Origin: Amycolatopsis decaplanina DSM 44594 | GTDB taxonomy: Bacteria > Actinomycetota > Actinomycetes > Mycobacteriales > Pseudonocardiaceae | Direction: 5' to 3' | DNA length: 64,000 nucleotides | NCBI RefSeq assembly: GCF_000342005.1 | Contig: NZ_AOHO01000058.1 | Location: 1 to 64,000 of the forward strand | Shown: piece by piece, positions 16,427 through 24,662 of the stretch | How positions within the stretch are numbered: position 1 is the first letter of the stretch | Layout: every line of letters starts with the position of its first letter | Made by a program: the position numbers and the translations under genes | The notes under the pieces: generated by a model | Told to the model about the DNA's origin: nothing | Database searches by the model: none | Seen by the model: the letters and a program-made list of their open reading frames with translations, nothing else

Positions 16427-17317
16427 TCAGCTCGGCGGTGTGAAGGGATTCTCCGAGGGAGGCTGCGGCTGGGCGACCGGCTGCGGAGAAGGCTGCCCAA
16501 CAGGTTGTCCAGGCGCGAAGGGCTGCGCCGCGGGTACCGGCTGCCCGTGCTGAACCTCCGGCTGCAGCTTCGCCTGATCCCGCCGCCGTCGCTCGGCCAG
16601 CACGGCCGACAGATACGCCCAGGACGGCACTCCCGGCGGCATCGGCGCCCCGATCACCGCCGCGACCTGCTGCGCGAGCCCGTACCCAAGCGCTTCGACC
16701 GCTTCGGGGCGAAGCTCGCTCGTACGGCTCAGGTACTGGCGGACGGCCAGCGCGAGATCGTTCGGCAGCCGGGTCAGGTCCAGCTGCGAGGCCCAGTACG
16801 CCAGCTGCGGCGGCATCCCGACGTACGGCGTCCGTGAGGCGGGCATGCGTTCCCGGATCACCAGGGTGCCCGCCAGATAGTCGCCGACGCGGCGGCCGTT
16901 GGGCGACAGCAGCGACGTGACCACCGCCACGACGCCGAGCATTCCCAGCGCCCAGAAGTCGATGAAGAACCCGGCGAGCCCGCGGACCAGCGCGTGCCGG
17001 AACCGCACCGGGCCGCCGTCGGTGCGGACCACCCGCAGGCCGAGCGCCATCTTCCCGAGGGTGCGGCCGCGGCTCAGCGTCTCGAAGATCACCGGGTAGC
17101 CGACCATGATCAGCACCAGGGTCACCAGGAACAGGGTCAGCGCCAGCGCCTCGTCACCGAACACGGCGACCTGGCTCAGCACCAGCATCGCGGCGAACAG
17201 GGCGATGAGCTGGAGTGCGACGTCGATCATCATGGCGAGCCCGCGGCTGGCCAGTTTCGCCGCGCGCACGTCCAGGACGACGGCCTCGCCGGTGACGAGT
17301 TCGGACTCTTGTTCCAC
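16427..17317 (-). CDS. RDD-family membrane protein
   Basis: 296 aa. The RDD domain has the usual charged entry (AAKLASRGLAMMIDVALQLI), two to three helices, the ETLSRGRTLGKMALGLRVVRTDGG motif and a further helix ending in SLLSPNGRRVGDYLAGTLVIRER. A cytoplasmic part and a Pro/Gln-rich C-terminal tail follow. Start GTG 17317 (VEQESELVTGEAV) is the only one giving a normal RDD N-terminus; the longer frame overlaps the divergent SpoIIM-like gene. Such RDD proteins are regularly found next to SpoIIM-like, DUF58 and MoxR genes in actinobacteria, as here. Function unknown; transport has been proposed for the family. Confidence 0.9.
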   Translation of the reverse strand: MEQESELVTGEAVVLDVRAAKLASRGLAMMIDVALQLIALFAAMLVLSQVAVFGDEALALTLFLVTLVLIMVGYPVIFETLSRGRTLGKMALGLRVVRTDGGPVRFRHALVRGLAGFFIDFWALGMLGVVAVVTSLLSPNGRRVGDYLAGTLVIRERMPASRTPYVGMPPQLAYWASQLDLTRLPNDLALAVRQYLSRTSELRPEAVEALGYGLAQQVAAVIGAPMPPGVPSWAYLSAVLAERRRRDQAKLQPEVQHGQPVPAAQPFAPGQPVGQPSPQPVAQPQPPSENPFTPPS

Positions 17318-17378
17318 CTGGCAAGCGTAGTGACGAATAGGCTGGGCGACCAAGGACGATCGCCGGGAGGGCTCCGAG

Positions 17379-18386
17379 TTGGACGTGGACGTGTTCGTCG
17401 CCGCGCACCAGGCCGAATGGAACCGGTTGCGTGACCTCGTCGGCCGCGCCGGGAAACTCAGCGGCCCGGACGCCGACGAGCTGGTGACGCTGTACCAGCG
17501 CGTCGCGACGCATCTTTCGATCATCCGCTCGGTCGCGCCCGACCCCGTGCTCGTCGCGCAGCTGTCGGGTCTGGTCGCGAAGGCGCGCTCGGCCGTCACC
17601 GGTTCGCACAGCCCCGCCTGGCGCGAGGTCGGCCTCTTCTTCACCCGGCGATTCCCGGCGGCGCTGTACCTGAGCCGGCGCTGGTGGCTGGCGTCGGCGG
17701 CGGCGTCGATCGCGGTGATGGCGATCGCGGCGGTGTGGATCGCGGGCGATCCGCAGGTGCTCGCGTCGCTGGCCTCGCCCGAGGAGTTCAAGGACCTGAC
17801 CGCTCCGGGCGGGAAGTACGAGACGTACTACTCGTCCGACCCCGCGGGTTCCTTCGCCGCGCGTGTCTGGACCAACAACGCGTGGGTGGCCGCGACCTGC
17901 CTGTTCCTCGGCGTGGTGCTGGGGGTCCCGGTGATCTACGCGCTCTGGGCGAACTCGCTGAACCTCGCGATCGGCGCGGCGCTGATGTCCTCGGCCGGGC
18001 GGCTCGACGTGTTCTTCGGCCTGATCCTGCCGCACGGCCTGCTGGAGCTGACCGCGGTGTTCGTCGCGGCCGGGACGGGGCTGAAGCTCGGCTGGACGGT
18101 CATCGACCCGGGACGCCGTTCCCGGACGGCGGCGCTCGGCGAGCAGGGGCGATCGGTCGTGGTGATGGCGCTGGGGCTGACCGTGGTGCTGCTGATCTCC
18201 GGCGTGATCGAGGGTTTCGTGACCCCGTCGGGCCTGCCGACCTGGGCCCGGATCGGAATCGGAGTAATCGCCGAGGTCGCGTTCTTACTTTACGTGTTCG
18301 TCGTCGGGCGCCGGGCCGCGAAAGCGGGCGAAGTGGGTGACGTCGACTGGCGATACGCTGGAGATTCTCGACCGGAAGCGGGCTGA
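17379..18386 (+). CDS. SpoIIM-like (DUF95) stage II sporulation M family membrane protein
   Basis: 335 aa. A cytoplasmic helical N-terminus (VDVFVAAHQAEWNRLRDLV, ELVTLYQRVATHLS) precedes five or six predicted helices (RRWWLASAAASIAVMAIAAVW, VAATCLFLGVVLGVPVIYALW and others). The signature ILPHGLLELTAVFVAAGTGL is typical of the SpoIIM/DUF95 family. Start is TTG 17379, supported by GGGAGGG 8 nt upstream. It is divergent from the RDD gene with 61 bp between them. In many actinobacteria this pair is part of the MoxR/DUF58 locus, which here continues after a 2-kb insertion. Not evidence of sporulation by itself. Confidence 0.88.
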   Translation: MDVDVFVAAHQAEWNRLRDLVGRAGKLSGPDADELVTLYQRVATHLSIIRSVAPDPVLVAQLSGLVAKARSAVTGSHSPAWREVGLFFTRRFPAALYLSRRWWLASAAASIAVMAIAAVWIAGDPQVLASLASPEEFKDLTAPGGKYETYYSSDPAGSFAARVWTNNAWVAATCLFLGVVLGVPVIYALWANSLNLAIGAALMSSAGRLDVFFGLILPHGLLELTAVFVAAGTGLKLGWTVIDPGRRSRTAALGEQGRSVVVMALGLTVVLLISGVIEGFVTPSGLPTWARIGIGVIAEVAFLLYVFVVGRRAAKAGEVGDVDWRYAGDSRPEAG

Positions 18387-18403
18387 CCTGGTTAGCTCCT
18401 TTC

Positions 18404-19477
18404 ATGGGGAGAAAACGGTTACGCGTCTTCGCGATCTTCGTCCTGTCCGTACTCGCCTCGACGCTCCTCGTCGGCGCGTCCCAGGCCCGGACCGTGTCCG
18501 CGCCGTCGGGCAAACAGAACTGGGTGGTGAGCGTCGGCGGTTTCCGGACCGACGCCGACCGCAATTACGTCCGCCTCGGATATCTCGTATTCGATCCGGC
18601 CGACAACACCGTCGCGCACAACTTCTGGACCTGGAGTCAGGCGGACTTCCCCGTCCCGGTCGACAGCGGCGATGTCTACTACTGCGGCGACTGGGCGCCG
18701 GGTACCAATCCCCGCAACAACTGCCCGATCAAGACCGCGCCAGGCTTCACCGGTGCCCCGAACGGCCACTTCACCGGCACCTACGCCGAGACCGCCGGGC
18801 AGGTGGCCATCACCTGGACCAGCAGCACCCTCGACGGCACCACCACCGCCGTGAACCTCGCCGAAACCTGGGCGGTTTCGGAGACGCGACCTGGTCTCGG
18901 CCGGCTTCAATTGGTGAGCGACAACTACTCGATCACGAGCGGCATCGCCTACGGCAGTAACGCCTCCCTCGCTCAGACCAGCAAGGCCCCGATGAGCTCG
19001 GTCCGCGCGACCCAGCGGTCGTATCTGCTCGAAGGGCAGGGCGTGAATCGCCGCGCGATCACGAACTGGACCCGGGGCAGCAGCGGCGCGCTCGGCGTCG
19101 GCCCGGGGTGGAACAAGTGCGACGACGGTTCTTGCCTCGGGTTCGTGCAGTACGACTCCGGCTGCGACCCGTCCTCCTGCTGCCCGGCCGGCCCCGGCTA
19201 CGAGGCGTGCGCGCGGAAGATCATCGATACCGGCGACAGGCGGTTCTACTACCTGAGCGACGCCTTCGGCGGACGTCGCAACAGCTACGAGTTCTGGTGC
19301 GAATGCCTGTCCTACAACGGTTGCTACCTCGGCAACAGTCACGTCCGGCCGCTGCTGCAGGTGATCGACGACGCGGGCGCGTTCCAGGGCTGGGTCGGCG
19401 CCGAGGTCAGCCCCGACCGGAGCGGCTCGCGGGATCCCTCGGGCGAGTACTACTCGACTTTCGCGCTGGTGGCGTAG
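18404..19477 (+). CDS. Cysteine-rich secreted protein of unknown function
   Basis: 357 aa. A Sec signal peptide is clear (MGRKRLRVFAIFVLSVLAST, cleavage near SQA, residue 28). The N-terminal half looks beta-rich and binding-like (NWVVSVGGFRTDADRNYVRL, HFTGTYAETAGQVAITW). The C-terminal part holds most of the eleven cysteines, clustered as KCDDGSC, SGCDPSSCC and FWCECLSYNGC, which suggests several disulfides. I do not recognise a family. The gene sits 17 bp after the SpoIIM-like gene, where this locus normally continues with DUF58/MoxR genes, and faces another secreted-protein gene. Its stop is followed by a B-type hairpin. Confidence 0.75.
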   Translation: MGRKRLRVFAIFVLSVLASTLLVGASQARTVSAPSGKQNWVVSVGGFRTDADRNYVRLGYLVFDPADNTVAHNFWTWSQADFPVPVDSGDVYYCGDWAPGTNPRNNCPIKTAPGFTGAPNGHFTGTYAETAGQVAITWTSSTLDGTTTAVNLAETWAVSETRPGLGRLQLVSDNYSITSGIAYGSNASLAQTSKAPMSSVRATQRSYLLEGQGVNRRAITNWTRGSSGALGVGPGWNKCDDGSCLGFVQYDSGCDPSSCCPAGPGYEACARKIIDTGDRRFYYLSDAFGGRRNSYEFWCECLSYNGCYLGNSHVRPLLQVIDDAGAFQGWVGAEVSPDRSGSRDPSGEYYSTFALVA

Positions 19478-19478
19478 T

Positions 19479-19558
19479 GCTGAAGGGCACTTTCCCCGCA
19501 TGCGATGCGAGGAAAGTGCCCTTCACCGCGTGCGACGAGGGAAAGTCCCCTTCAGCAG
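19479..19558. terminator. Palindrome family B between convergent secreted-protein genes
   Basis: Arms GAAGGGCACTTTCC (19482-19495) and its exact complement (19511-19524) enclose a 15-nt loop. A third, inverted variant (19540-19558) overlaps the stop codon of the opposite gene. The position between two convergent stops suggests bidirectional termination. Confidence 0.75.
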
Positions 19559-20346
19559 GTGCAGCTGCCCTCGAAGGTGATGCTGTTCCCGTCCTCGAGG
19601 CTCGCGCTGCCCGCGAACCGGATCTCGAACTCGCCCGGTTCGGTCAGCACGATCTTCGGGCTCGTCGCCGAACCGTCGGCGCCCGTCTTCGCCGTCGCCG
19701 TCTCGGCGCCGCCTTCGAAGACCAGCACGTTCTTCGGCCGTGCCGCGCGTACGAAGAAGTTCACCGGCACGTCGGCCGCGGGCTGACCGTTTTCCCCGAC
19801 CACGCGCACCACGAACGGCTGACCGGGCGTCTTCGTGGACAGCCGCTGCCCGTTCCCCGACAGGATCGCGAGCGTCCGCACGCCCGCCGCCCAGGTGTTG
19901 GACAGTCCGGGCAGCGAACACACCTCCTGGTACAGCCGCGCCCCGACGGTCGGCGCCTCCGCGGTCAGGCAGCGCGCGGTCGCCACGTTCGCCAGCAGCA
20001 CCAGGCCGGGCAGCCCGGCGTTGCGGCGCCACTGCTGATGACGGTCCTTGCCGTCGCAGGCCACGAGTTTGACGCCGACCCCGTCGACGGGGCTGATCGC
20101 CGCCAGGCACTGTCCACTCGCGACATGCTTGTACGAAAGCGCCGCCTTGTCGTACACCCATTGCGCGCCGGCGTCCTTCGCGTCGGCGAGGGCGAGCTTG
20201 CCGTCGGCCGCGGCCAAGGAGATGGTCCCGCCCCCGTCGGCGAGGTAGACCGGTGTCCCGGCGGGTTGCGCGGAAGCGGGCGGCACGAGCAGCACCGCGG
20301 GGAGCAATGCGAAGAGCAGCACGACCTTGCGCAAACCTGGCCCCAA
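19552..20346 (-). CDS. Secreted ricin-B-lectin-like protein with C-terminal Ig-like domain
   Basis: 264 aa. Signal peptide (LRKVVLLFALLPAVLLV, cleavage after ASA near residue 26). Residues about 30-160 resemble a ricin-type beta-trefoil: repeated glycine-rich strands, CLAAISPVDGVGVKLVACDG and the QxW-like HQQW. From about 165 there is a bacterial Ig-like domain (GQPFVVRVVGENGQPAADVPV, GADGSATSPKIVLTEPGEF) ending in ESCTC-like GSCTC. It would bind carbohydrate at the cell surface. The TTG start at 20346 is uncertain; a TTG four codons downstream is also possible. It lies inside the otherwise conserved MoxR locus. Confidence 0.72.
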   Translation of the reverse strand: MGPGLRKVVLLFALLPAVLLVPPASAQPAGTPVYLADGGGTISLAAADGKLALADAKDAGAQWVYDKAALSYKHVASGQCLAAISPVDGVGVKLVACDGKDRHQQWRRNAGLPGLVLLANVATARCLTAEAPTVGARLYQEVCSLPGLSNTWAAGVRTLAILSGNGQRLSTKTPGQPFVVRVVGENGQPAADVPVNFFVRAARPKNVLVFEGGAETATAKTGADGSATSPKIVLTEPGEFEIRFAGSASLEDGNSITFEGSCTC

Positions 20347-20403
20347 TCCTGTCGGTCCGGATCTCCTCCCGAGCTAACCGCCCGCGACACCCGCCGCCAA
20401 CCG

Positions 20404-20619
20404 TCACCACTCCATCGGGTTCAGCCGGAGCGCACGCGCGCAGAACGACGCGGTCCGGTAGTGGAACGGCACCCAGACCTCGGCCTCCGGACCCGCTTCC
20501 CGCAGCACCGACGCCAGCAGGGAAGCACCTTCCACCAGCCAGGCCCCGGGCAGCGGTCCATCGGTTCCTCCTGATGATCGGTCACCAGGGGGTCGGAGCC
20601 GGTTCGCGGCCCTCAACAT
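20404..20619 (-). pseudogene. 71-codon ORF, possible remnant of a maleylpyruvate-isomerase-like protein
   Basis: The ATG at 20619 overlaps the DUF58 stop (TGATG), so it could be translated by coupling. The text WLVEGASLLASVLREAGP followed by a Trp, a Phe and TASFCARALR resembles the middle of mycothiol-dependent maleylpyruvate isomerase/TIGR03083 proteins (where I expect TAAFWARRMAHE). The usual Trp is Cys here, and the protein stops where the metal-binding His residues should begin. I read it as a truncated fragment. It could also be a short functional protein. Family assignment is from memory and weak. Confidence 0.4.
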
Positions 20620-21905
20620 CAGAGTCGCCCGGCCGCCTTCAGCGCCAGATACCGGTCCGCCAGCCGCGGCGGCAGATCCTCGGGCACGGCGTCGACGACC
20701 TCGACCCCGTGCCGTGCCAGCCGCGCGGTGACCTGGCGCCGTTCGGCCAGCACTCGCTCGGCCGCGGCCGCGTCGTAGACGGCTTCCGCGTCACCACGGC
20801 CCGCCGCCATTTCGGCGACCCTGGGGTCCGCGACCGAAGCGATCATCAGCTGATGCCGCGAGGTCAACTTGGGCAGCACCGGGAACAAGCCTTCTTCCAG
20901 CGGTGCCGCGTCCAGCCCGGTCAGCAGGACGACCAGCGCACGCCGCCGGGTCCGCCGCAGCACCTCCGCGACCATTCCCCGTGCGTCGGTCTCGACCAGC
21001 GACGATTCGAGCGGGGCCATCGCGTTCACCAAGGCGGGCAACAGCTCTGTCGATCCCTGGACCGCGGCGTGGACCTGCCGGTCATAGGCCAGCAGATCGA
21101 CGCGGTCGCCCGCCCGCGCGGCGAGCACGGCCAGCAGCAGGGCCGCGTCCATGGCCGCGTCGAGCCGCGGCGCGTCCCCGACCCGGCCCGCCGAAACGCG
21201 GCCGGTGTCGAGCACCAGCACCACATGCCGGTCGCGTTCCGGACGCCAGGTCCGCACCATGACGTCGGACGCGCGCGCCGAAGCCCGCCAGTCGATCGAC
21301 CGGACGTCGTCACCGATCACGTACTCGCGCAGGGAGTCGAATTCCGTGCCCTGGCCCCGGATGAGCACCGCGTTGCGGCCGTCGAGCTGCTGCAGCCGCG
21401 CCAGCCGTGACGGCAGATGTTTGCGGCTGTGGAACGGCGGCAGCACCCGCACGGTCCACGGCACCTCGTGCGAACCCTGCCGTGCGGCGAGTCCCAGCGG
21501 CCCTGTCGACCGGACGGTGACCCTGGCCGCGGTCCGGTCACCGCGACGGGTCGGCAGGAGACGGGTGGTCACGACGCGGCGTTCGCCCGCGGGCAAGGTC
21601 AGACGGTGCCGGTCGTCCGCGCCGGCGCTGGGCGGCCAGGCGTCCCGGAGCCACGCGCGCACCGGACGGCCGCCGGGATTGGCCACGGTCAGCGTGACCT
21701 CGCACGCCTCCCCCAGCCGCACGGACGTCGCGCCGGACCGGGCGAAATGAAGGCGGCGCACACTCCCGGCGAGCAGGAGATCCAGTGCCACCAACAAAAA
21801 CAGCACCGCCGCGGCAAGCCCTATCCCGGCCCACGAGGGCAGCAGGAAACCGACCACCGGCGCCGCGAGGAGCGCCAGCAGCCCGAGCCGCCCGGTGACG
21901 GCCAT
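20619..21905 (-). CDS. DUF58 (von Willebrand A-like) protein
   Basis: 428 aa. Two N-terminal helices (GRLGLLALLAAPVVGFLL, IGLAAAVLFLLVALDLLL) anchor it. A beta-rich region and the DUF58 core follow, with GQGTEFDSLREYVIGDDVRS and IDWRASARASDVMVRTW. A vWA-like C-terminal half contains VLVLDTG, a MIDAS-like start. DUF58 proteins are encoded with MoxR ATPases and are thought to be their partners. Start ATG 21905 overlaps the MoxR stop (TGATG), which supports co-translation. Confidence 0.93.
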   Translation of the reverse strand: MAVTGRLGLLALLAAPVVGFLLPSWAGIGLAAAVLFLLVALDLLLAGSVRRLHFARSGATSVRLGEACEVTLTVANPGGRPVRAWLRDAWPPSAGADDRHRLTLPAGERRVVTTRLLPTRRGDRTAARVTVRSTGPLGLAARQGSHEVPWTVRVLPPFHSRKHLPSRLARLQQLDGRNAVLIRGQGTEFDSLREYVIGDDVRSIDWRASARASDVMVRTWRPERDRHVVLVLDTGRVSAGRVGDAPRLDAAMDAALLLAVLAARAGDRVDLLAYDRQVHAAVQGSTELLPALVNAMAPLESSLVETDARGMVAEVLRRTRRRALVVLLTGLDAAPLEEGLFPVLPKLTSRHQLMIASVADPRVAEMAAGRGDAEAVYDAAAAERVLAERRQVTARLARHGVEVVDAVPEDLPPRLADRYLALKAAGRL

Positions 21906-22903
21906 CAGCGCGGAACGGGCACGGACGCGAGGACGCGGTCCAGCACACCGTCGGCGGTCGCGCCTTCGAGTTCGGCCTCGGGCCGCAGATCGAGGCGGTG
22001 CCGCAAAGACGGCCGTGCCAGGGCTTTGACGTCGTCCGGGGTGGCGTAGTCACGGCCCGCGAGCCACGCCCACGCCCGGGTCGCGGCCAGCAGCGCGGTC
22101 GCGCCACGCGGGGAAACGCCGAGCCGCACGGACGGCAGCGACCGCGTCGCCCGGCAGACGTCGACGATGTAGGCGAGCACTTCGGGGCGCACGGTGACCC
22201 CGGCGACCGCGCGCCGGGCGGCGTCGAGCTGGGCGGCCCCGGCGACCGGGGTGACCCCGGCCGCGGCCAGGTCGCGCGGGTCGAAACCCTGCGCGTGCCG
22301 GGAAAGGATGCCGAATTCGTCCTCGCGGGAGGGCATCGGCATGGTCAGCTTCAACAGGAAACGGTCCAGCTGCGCCTCGGGCAGGGGGTACGTGCCTTCG
22401 TACTCGACCGGGTTCTGCGTCGCGATGACGATGAACGGATCGGGCAGCAGCCGCGTCTTGCCGTCGCTGGAGACCTGACGCTCCTCCATCGCCTCCAGCA
22501 GCGAAGACTGCGTTTTCGGCGGGGTGCGGTTGATCTCGTCGGCCAGCAACAGGTTCGTGAACACCGGGCCCTCGCGGAAGGAGAACTCGCCGCTGTGCGC
22601 GTCGTAGACGATCGAACCGGTGATGTCACCCGGCATGAGGTCCGGCGTGAACTGCACGCGGGTCGTCTCCAGGTCCAGCGCCGCCGCCAAAGCGCGCACC
22701 AGCAACGTCTTCGCCACCCCCGGAACGCCTTCGAGCAGCACGTGCCCCCGGCACAGCAACGCGATGATGAGCCCGGTGACGGCCGCGTCGTTGCCCACCA
22801 CGGCCTTTCCGACCTCGGCGCGCAGGGCGATCAGCGCCGCCCGCGCTTCGGCCGCACCGTCCACACTGGATTGCCCGGTCAGCCCGGTCTGTTCGGTACT
22901 CAA
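21905..22903 (-). CDS. MoxR-type AAA+ ATPase
   Basis: 332 aa cytosolic AAA+ protein. Walker A EGVPGVAKT lies near residue 58 and Walker B LLLADEINR near residue 120. Sensor 1 (VIATQNPVEYEGTYPLPEAQ) and the C-terminal lid (SPRGATALLAATRAWA) are also present. MoxR proteins act as chaperones that mature partner protein complexes. Start is TTG 22903, which forms a TTGA overlap with the upstream DUF4350 stop, so the unusual start is well supported. The partner genes DUF58, DUF4350 and DUF4129 are all in the same chain of overlapping genes. Confidence 0.95.
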   Translation of the reverse strand: MSTEQTGLTGQSSVDGAAEARAALIALRAEVGKAVVGNDAAVTGLIIALLCRGHVLLEGVPGVAKTLLVRALAAALDLETTRVQFTPDLMPGDITGSIVYDAHSGEFSFREGPVFTNLLLADEINRTPPKTQSSLLEAMEERQVSSDGKTRLLPDPFIVIATQNPVEYEGTYPLPEAQLDRFLLKLTMPMPSREDEFGILSRHAQGFDPRDLAAAGVTPVAGAAQLDAARRAVAGVTVRPEVLAYIVDVCRATRSLPSVRLGVSPRGATALLAATRAWAWLAGRDYATPDDVKALARPSLRHRLDLRPEAELEGATADGVLDRVLASVPVPR

Positions 22904-24024
22904 GACCGCTCCACCTCTCGTTCCACGACATCGAGTCCGTCCGCCAGCCGCACCAGCGCGGCGTCGTCGGCGGGCGGGTCCCCGTACAACAGCGCGCCGA
23001 TCTCGGCGGGCGCCCGGCCGGTTCGCGCGGCCACGGACTCCACCAGTGCGGCCGGTTCGACGTCGCGGGTGAGCCCCAGCAACGGCCGAAGCCGCGCGCG
23101 GGCCGCCTCACGCAAGATCTCCCCGGCGTGCGCGGCGGCCTTCGCCTTGCGGTACAACCTCGCCCGTCCTTCGGTGGCCTCGGCCGCGCGCACCACGACC
23201 GGAATCGGCTCGGCCACCACCGGCCCCAGCCGGCGAGAGCGCCACAGCGCCAGCAGCACCACCGCGACCCCGGCCTGCAACGCCGCGTACGACCAGCCCG
23301 CCGGGATCAGTTCGGACAACGGCTTCTTCTCGGTCTCCAGCGACGAATCGGCGGCCGTCGGCAGATACCAGACCAGCCGCTGGTGCTTCCCGAGCAACCG
23401 CATCGCCAGCGCCGCGTTGCCCTCGTCGGCCAGCCATTCGTTGGTCAGCGGGGCGGGAGCGCCGAGCACGGTCACCGTCCCTTGTGGACCGGGGACTTCG
23501 AGGTAGGAACCGCCGTAGCATTCCCGCGCCCTCGGCTGCGTGGCCGAATACTTCAAGCCGCCCATCGTCGCGCTCCCCGCCGCCACGGGATCCTCCGCCT
23601 GGCAGTCGGGAACGCGGCTCTCGGTCTCGACCTGGCCGGTCACCCGCACACCGGGAAGGACTTCCTCGACCGTGCCAGAACTCGGCCGCACCAGCACGAC
23701 GTGCTCGGCGTTCCGCCTGATTTCCGCGAAGGTGCTCTTGGGCACGTAGGCGGGCTGGGTGATCAGCACGGTCGTGCCCGCCGCGAAGCCCTTGGCCTCG
23801 GCTGCGGAGCGCACCGTGGTGATCTTGACGCCTTCCCGTTCCAGCAAGGTCGCCAGCGCGCGACTGCCACCGGGCTCGTAGGAACCCGGTTCGAGCGCGC
23901 CGGTGGTCTGCTCGCCCCGGAAGAGGACGAGTAGCGTCCCGGTCAGCACGATCAGGAGGACGACCGCGAGCGGGAGCCGCACCCCGCGCCAGATCCGGCG
24001 GGCGTCGGGCGAAACCGAGGTCAT
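22900..24024 (-). CDS. DUF4350 membrane protein
   Basis: 374 aa. One helix near the N-terminus (LPLAVVLLIVLTGTLLVLF) is followed by an extracellular DUF4350 domain (GSYEPGGSRALATLLEREGV, TTVLITQPAYVPKSTFAEI). A second helix (SYAALQAGVAVVLLALW) leads to a C-terminal cytosolic helical region. The domain resembles a glutamine-amidotransferase/GATase-like fold without obvious catalytic residues. It overlaps its neighbours on both sides (ATGA and TTGA). It belongs to the MoxR-DUF58 assembly found in many actinobacteria; no biochemical role is known to me. Confidence 0.9.
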   Translation of the reverse strand: MTSVSPDARRIWRGVRLPLAVVLLIVLTGTLLVLFRGEQTTGALEPGSYEPGGSRALATLLEREGVKITTVRSAAEAKGFAAGTTVLITQPAYVPKSTFAEIRRNAEHVVLVRPSSGTVEEVLPGVRVTGQVETESRVPDCQAEDPVAAGSATMGGLKYSATQPRARECYGGSYLEVPGPQGTVTVLGAPAPLTNEWLADEGNAALAMRLLGKHQRLVWYLPTAADSSLETEKKPLSELIPAGWSYAALQAGVAVVLLALWRSRRLGPVVAEPIPVVVRAAEATEGRARLYRKAKAAAHAGEILREAARARLRPLLGLTRDVEPAALVESVAARTGRAPAEIGALLYGDPPADDAALVRLADGLDVVEREVERS

Positions 24025-24662
24025 CCGGCCGCCAAGACGACGGGCCTGGCGCGGCGGCAGCGTTCGTCCAATTCGGACAGTGACCGGTAGCCCGCCTCGG
24101 TGGCCGGGATCCCGCCGTAGTGCACGTCGTCGAACAACCGGGCGCCGGCGCGCAGGGGGACGGCGACGCCGGGAAGCAACCGTCCGGCCTCGATGGCGGC
24201 CTCGTCGGCGGTCCGCCCGGACTTCTCGTCCAGCAGCGCCCGCTCCTCCAAGGACCGCACCACGGCACGGAACAGTTCACGGACGGCGTCGTCGAAGTCA
24301 CCCCTCGACGCGGCCTGCTCGGCCGCCTTGCGATGTTCGCCGGACGCCTTGCGCTGCCCGGCGAACACGGCGCGTCCGCTCTTGGCCGACGTCGCCAAAG
24401 GCCCGGACTTCAGCCGGATCACCACGACCAGCACGATCAGCACGACGATCAGCAGCAGCACGGCGACGATCCCGCCGGGCACGGCGCTGTCGACCGTTTC
24501 GAGGAAGCCCAGCAGTTTTTCGACCACCCAGCTGAACGCCTCGGACAGCCAGCTCGGTTTCGCGGCCTGATAGGCCTGGCCCGAGAGCTCCTCGGCAGCG
24601 CGCAGCCGGGCGGTGTCCCGGTCGATGTCGACCGGGACGTCGGTGAGGAAGCGCGTCACCAT
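24021..24662 (-). CDS. DUF4129 membrane protein
   Basis: 213 aa. An N-terminal amphipathic region (SWLSEAFSWVVEKLLGFLE) precedes one strong helix (GIVAVLLLIVVLIVLVVVI, about 65-84). The cytosolic DUF4129 domain has AASRGDFDDAVRELFRAVVR, SLEERALLDEKSGRTADE and ARLFDDVHYGG. Start ATG 24662 is taken; a GTG one codon later gives a GTGA overlap with the upstream gene. It lies between the DUF4350 gene and a multi-pass membrane protein gene, in one operon. The DUF4129 domain is often fused to transglutaminase-like proteins in related loci, but here it stands alone. Confidence 0.9.
   Translation of the reverse strand: MVTRFLTDVPVDIDRDTARLRAAEELSGQAYQAAKPSWLSEAFSWVVEKLLGFLETVDSAVPGGIVAVLLLIVVLIVLVVVIRLKSGPLATSAKSGRAVFAGQRKASGEHRKAAEQAASRGDFDDAVRELFRAVVRSLEERALLDEKSGRTADEAAIEAGRLLPGVAVPLRAGARLFDDVHYGGIPATEAGYRSLSELDERCRRARPVVLAAG

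Noticed and set aside
17379..18386. SpoIIM-like gene as evidence of endospore formation
   Set aside because: The DUF95/SpoIIM family is widespread in non-sporulating actinobacteria and always occurs beside RDD/MoxR genes there.
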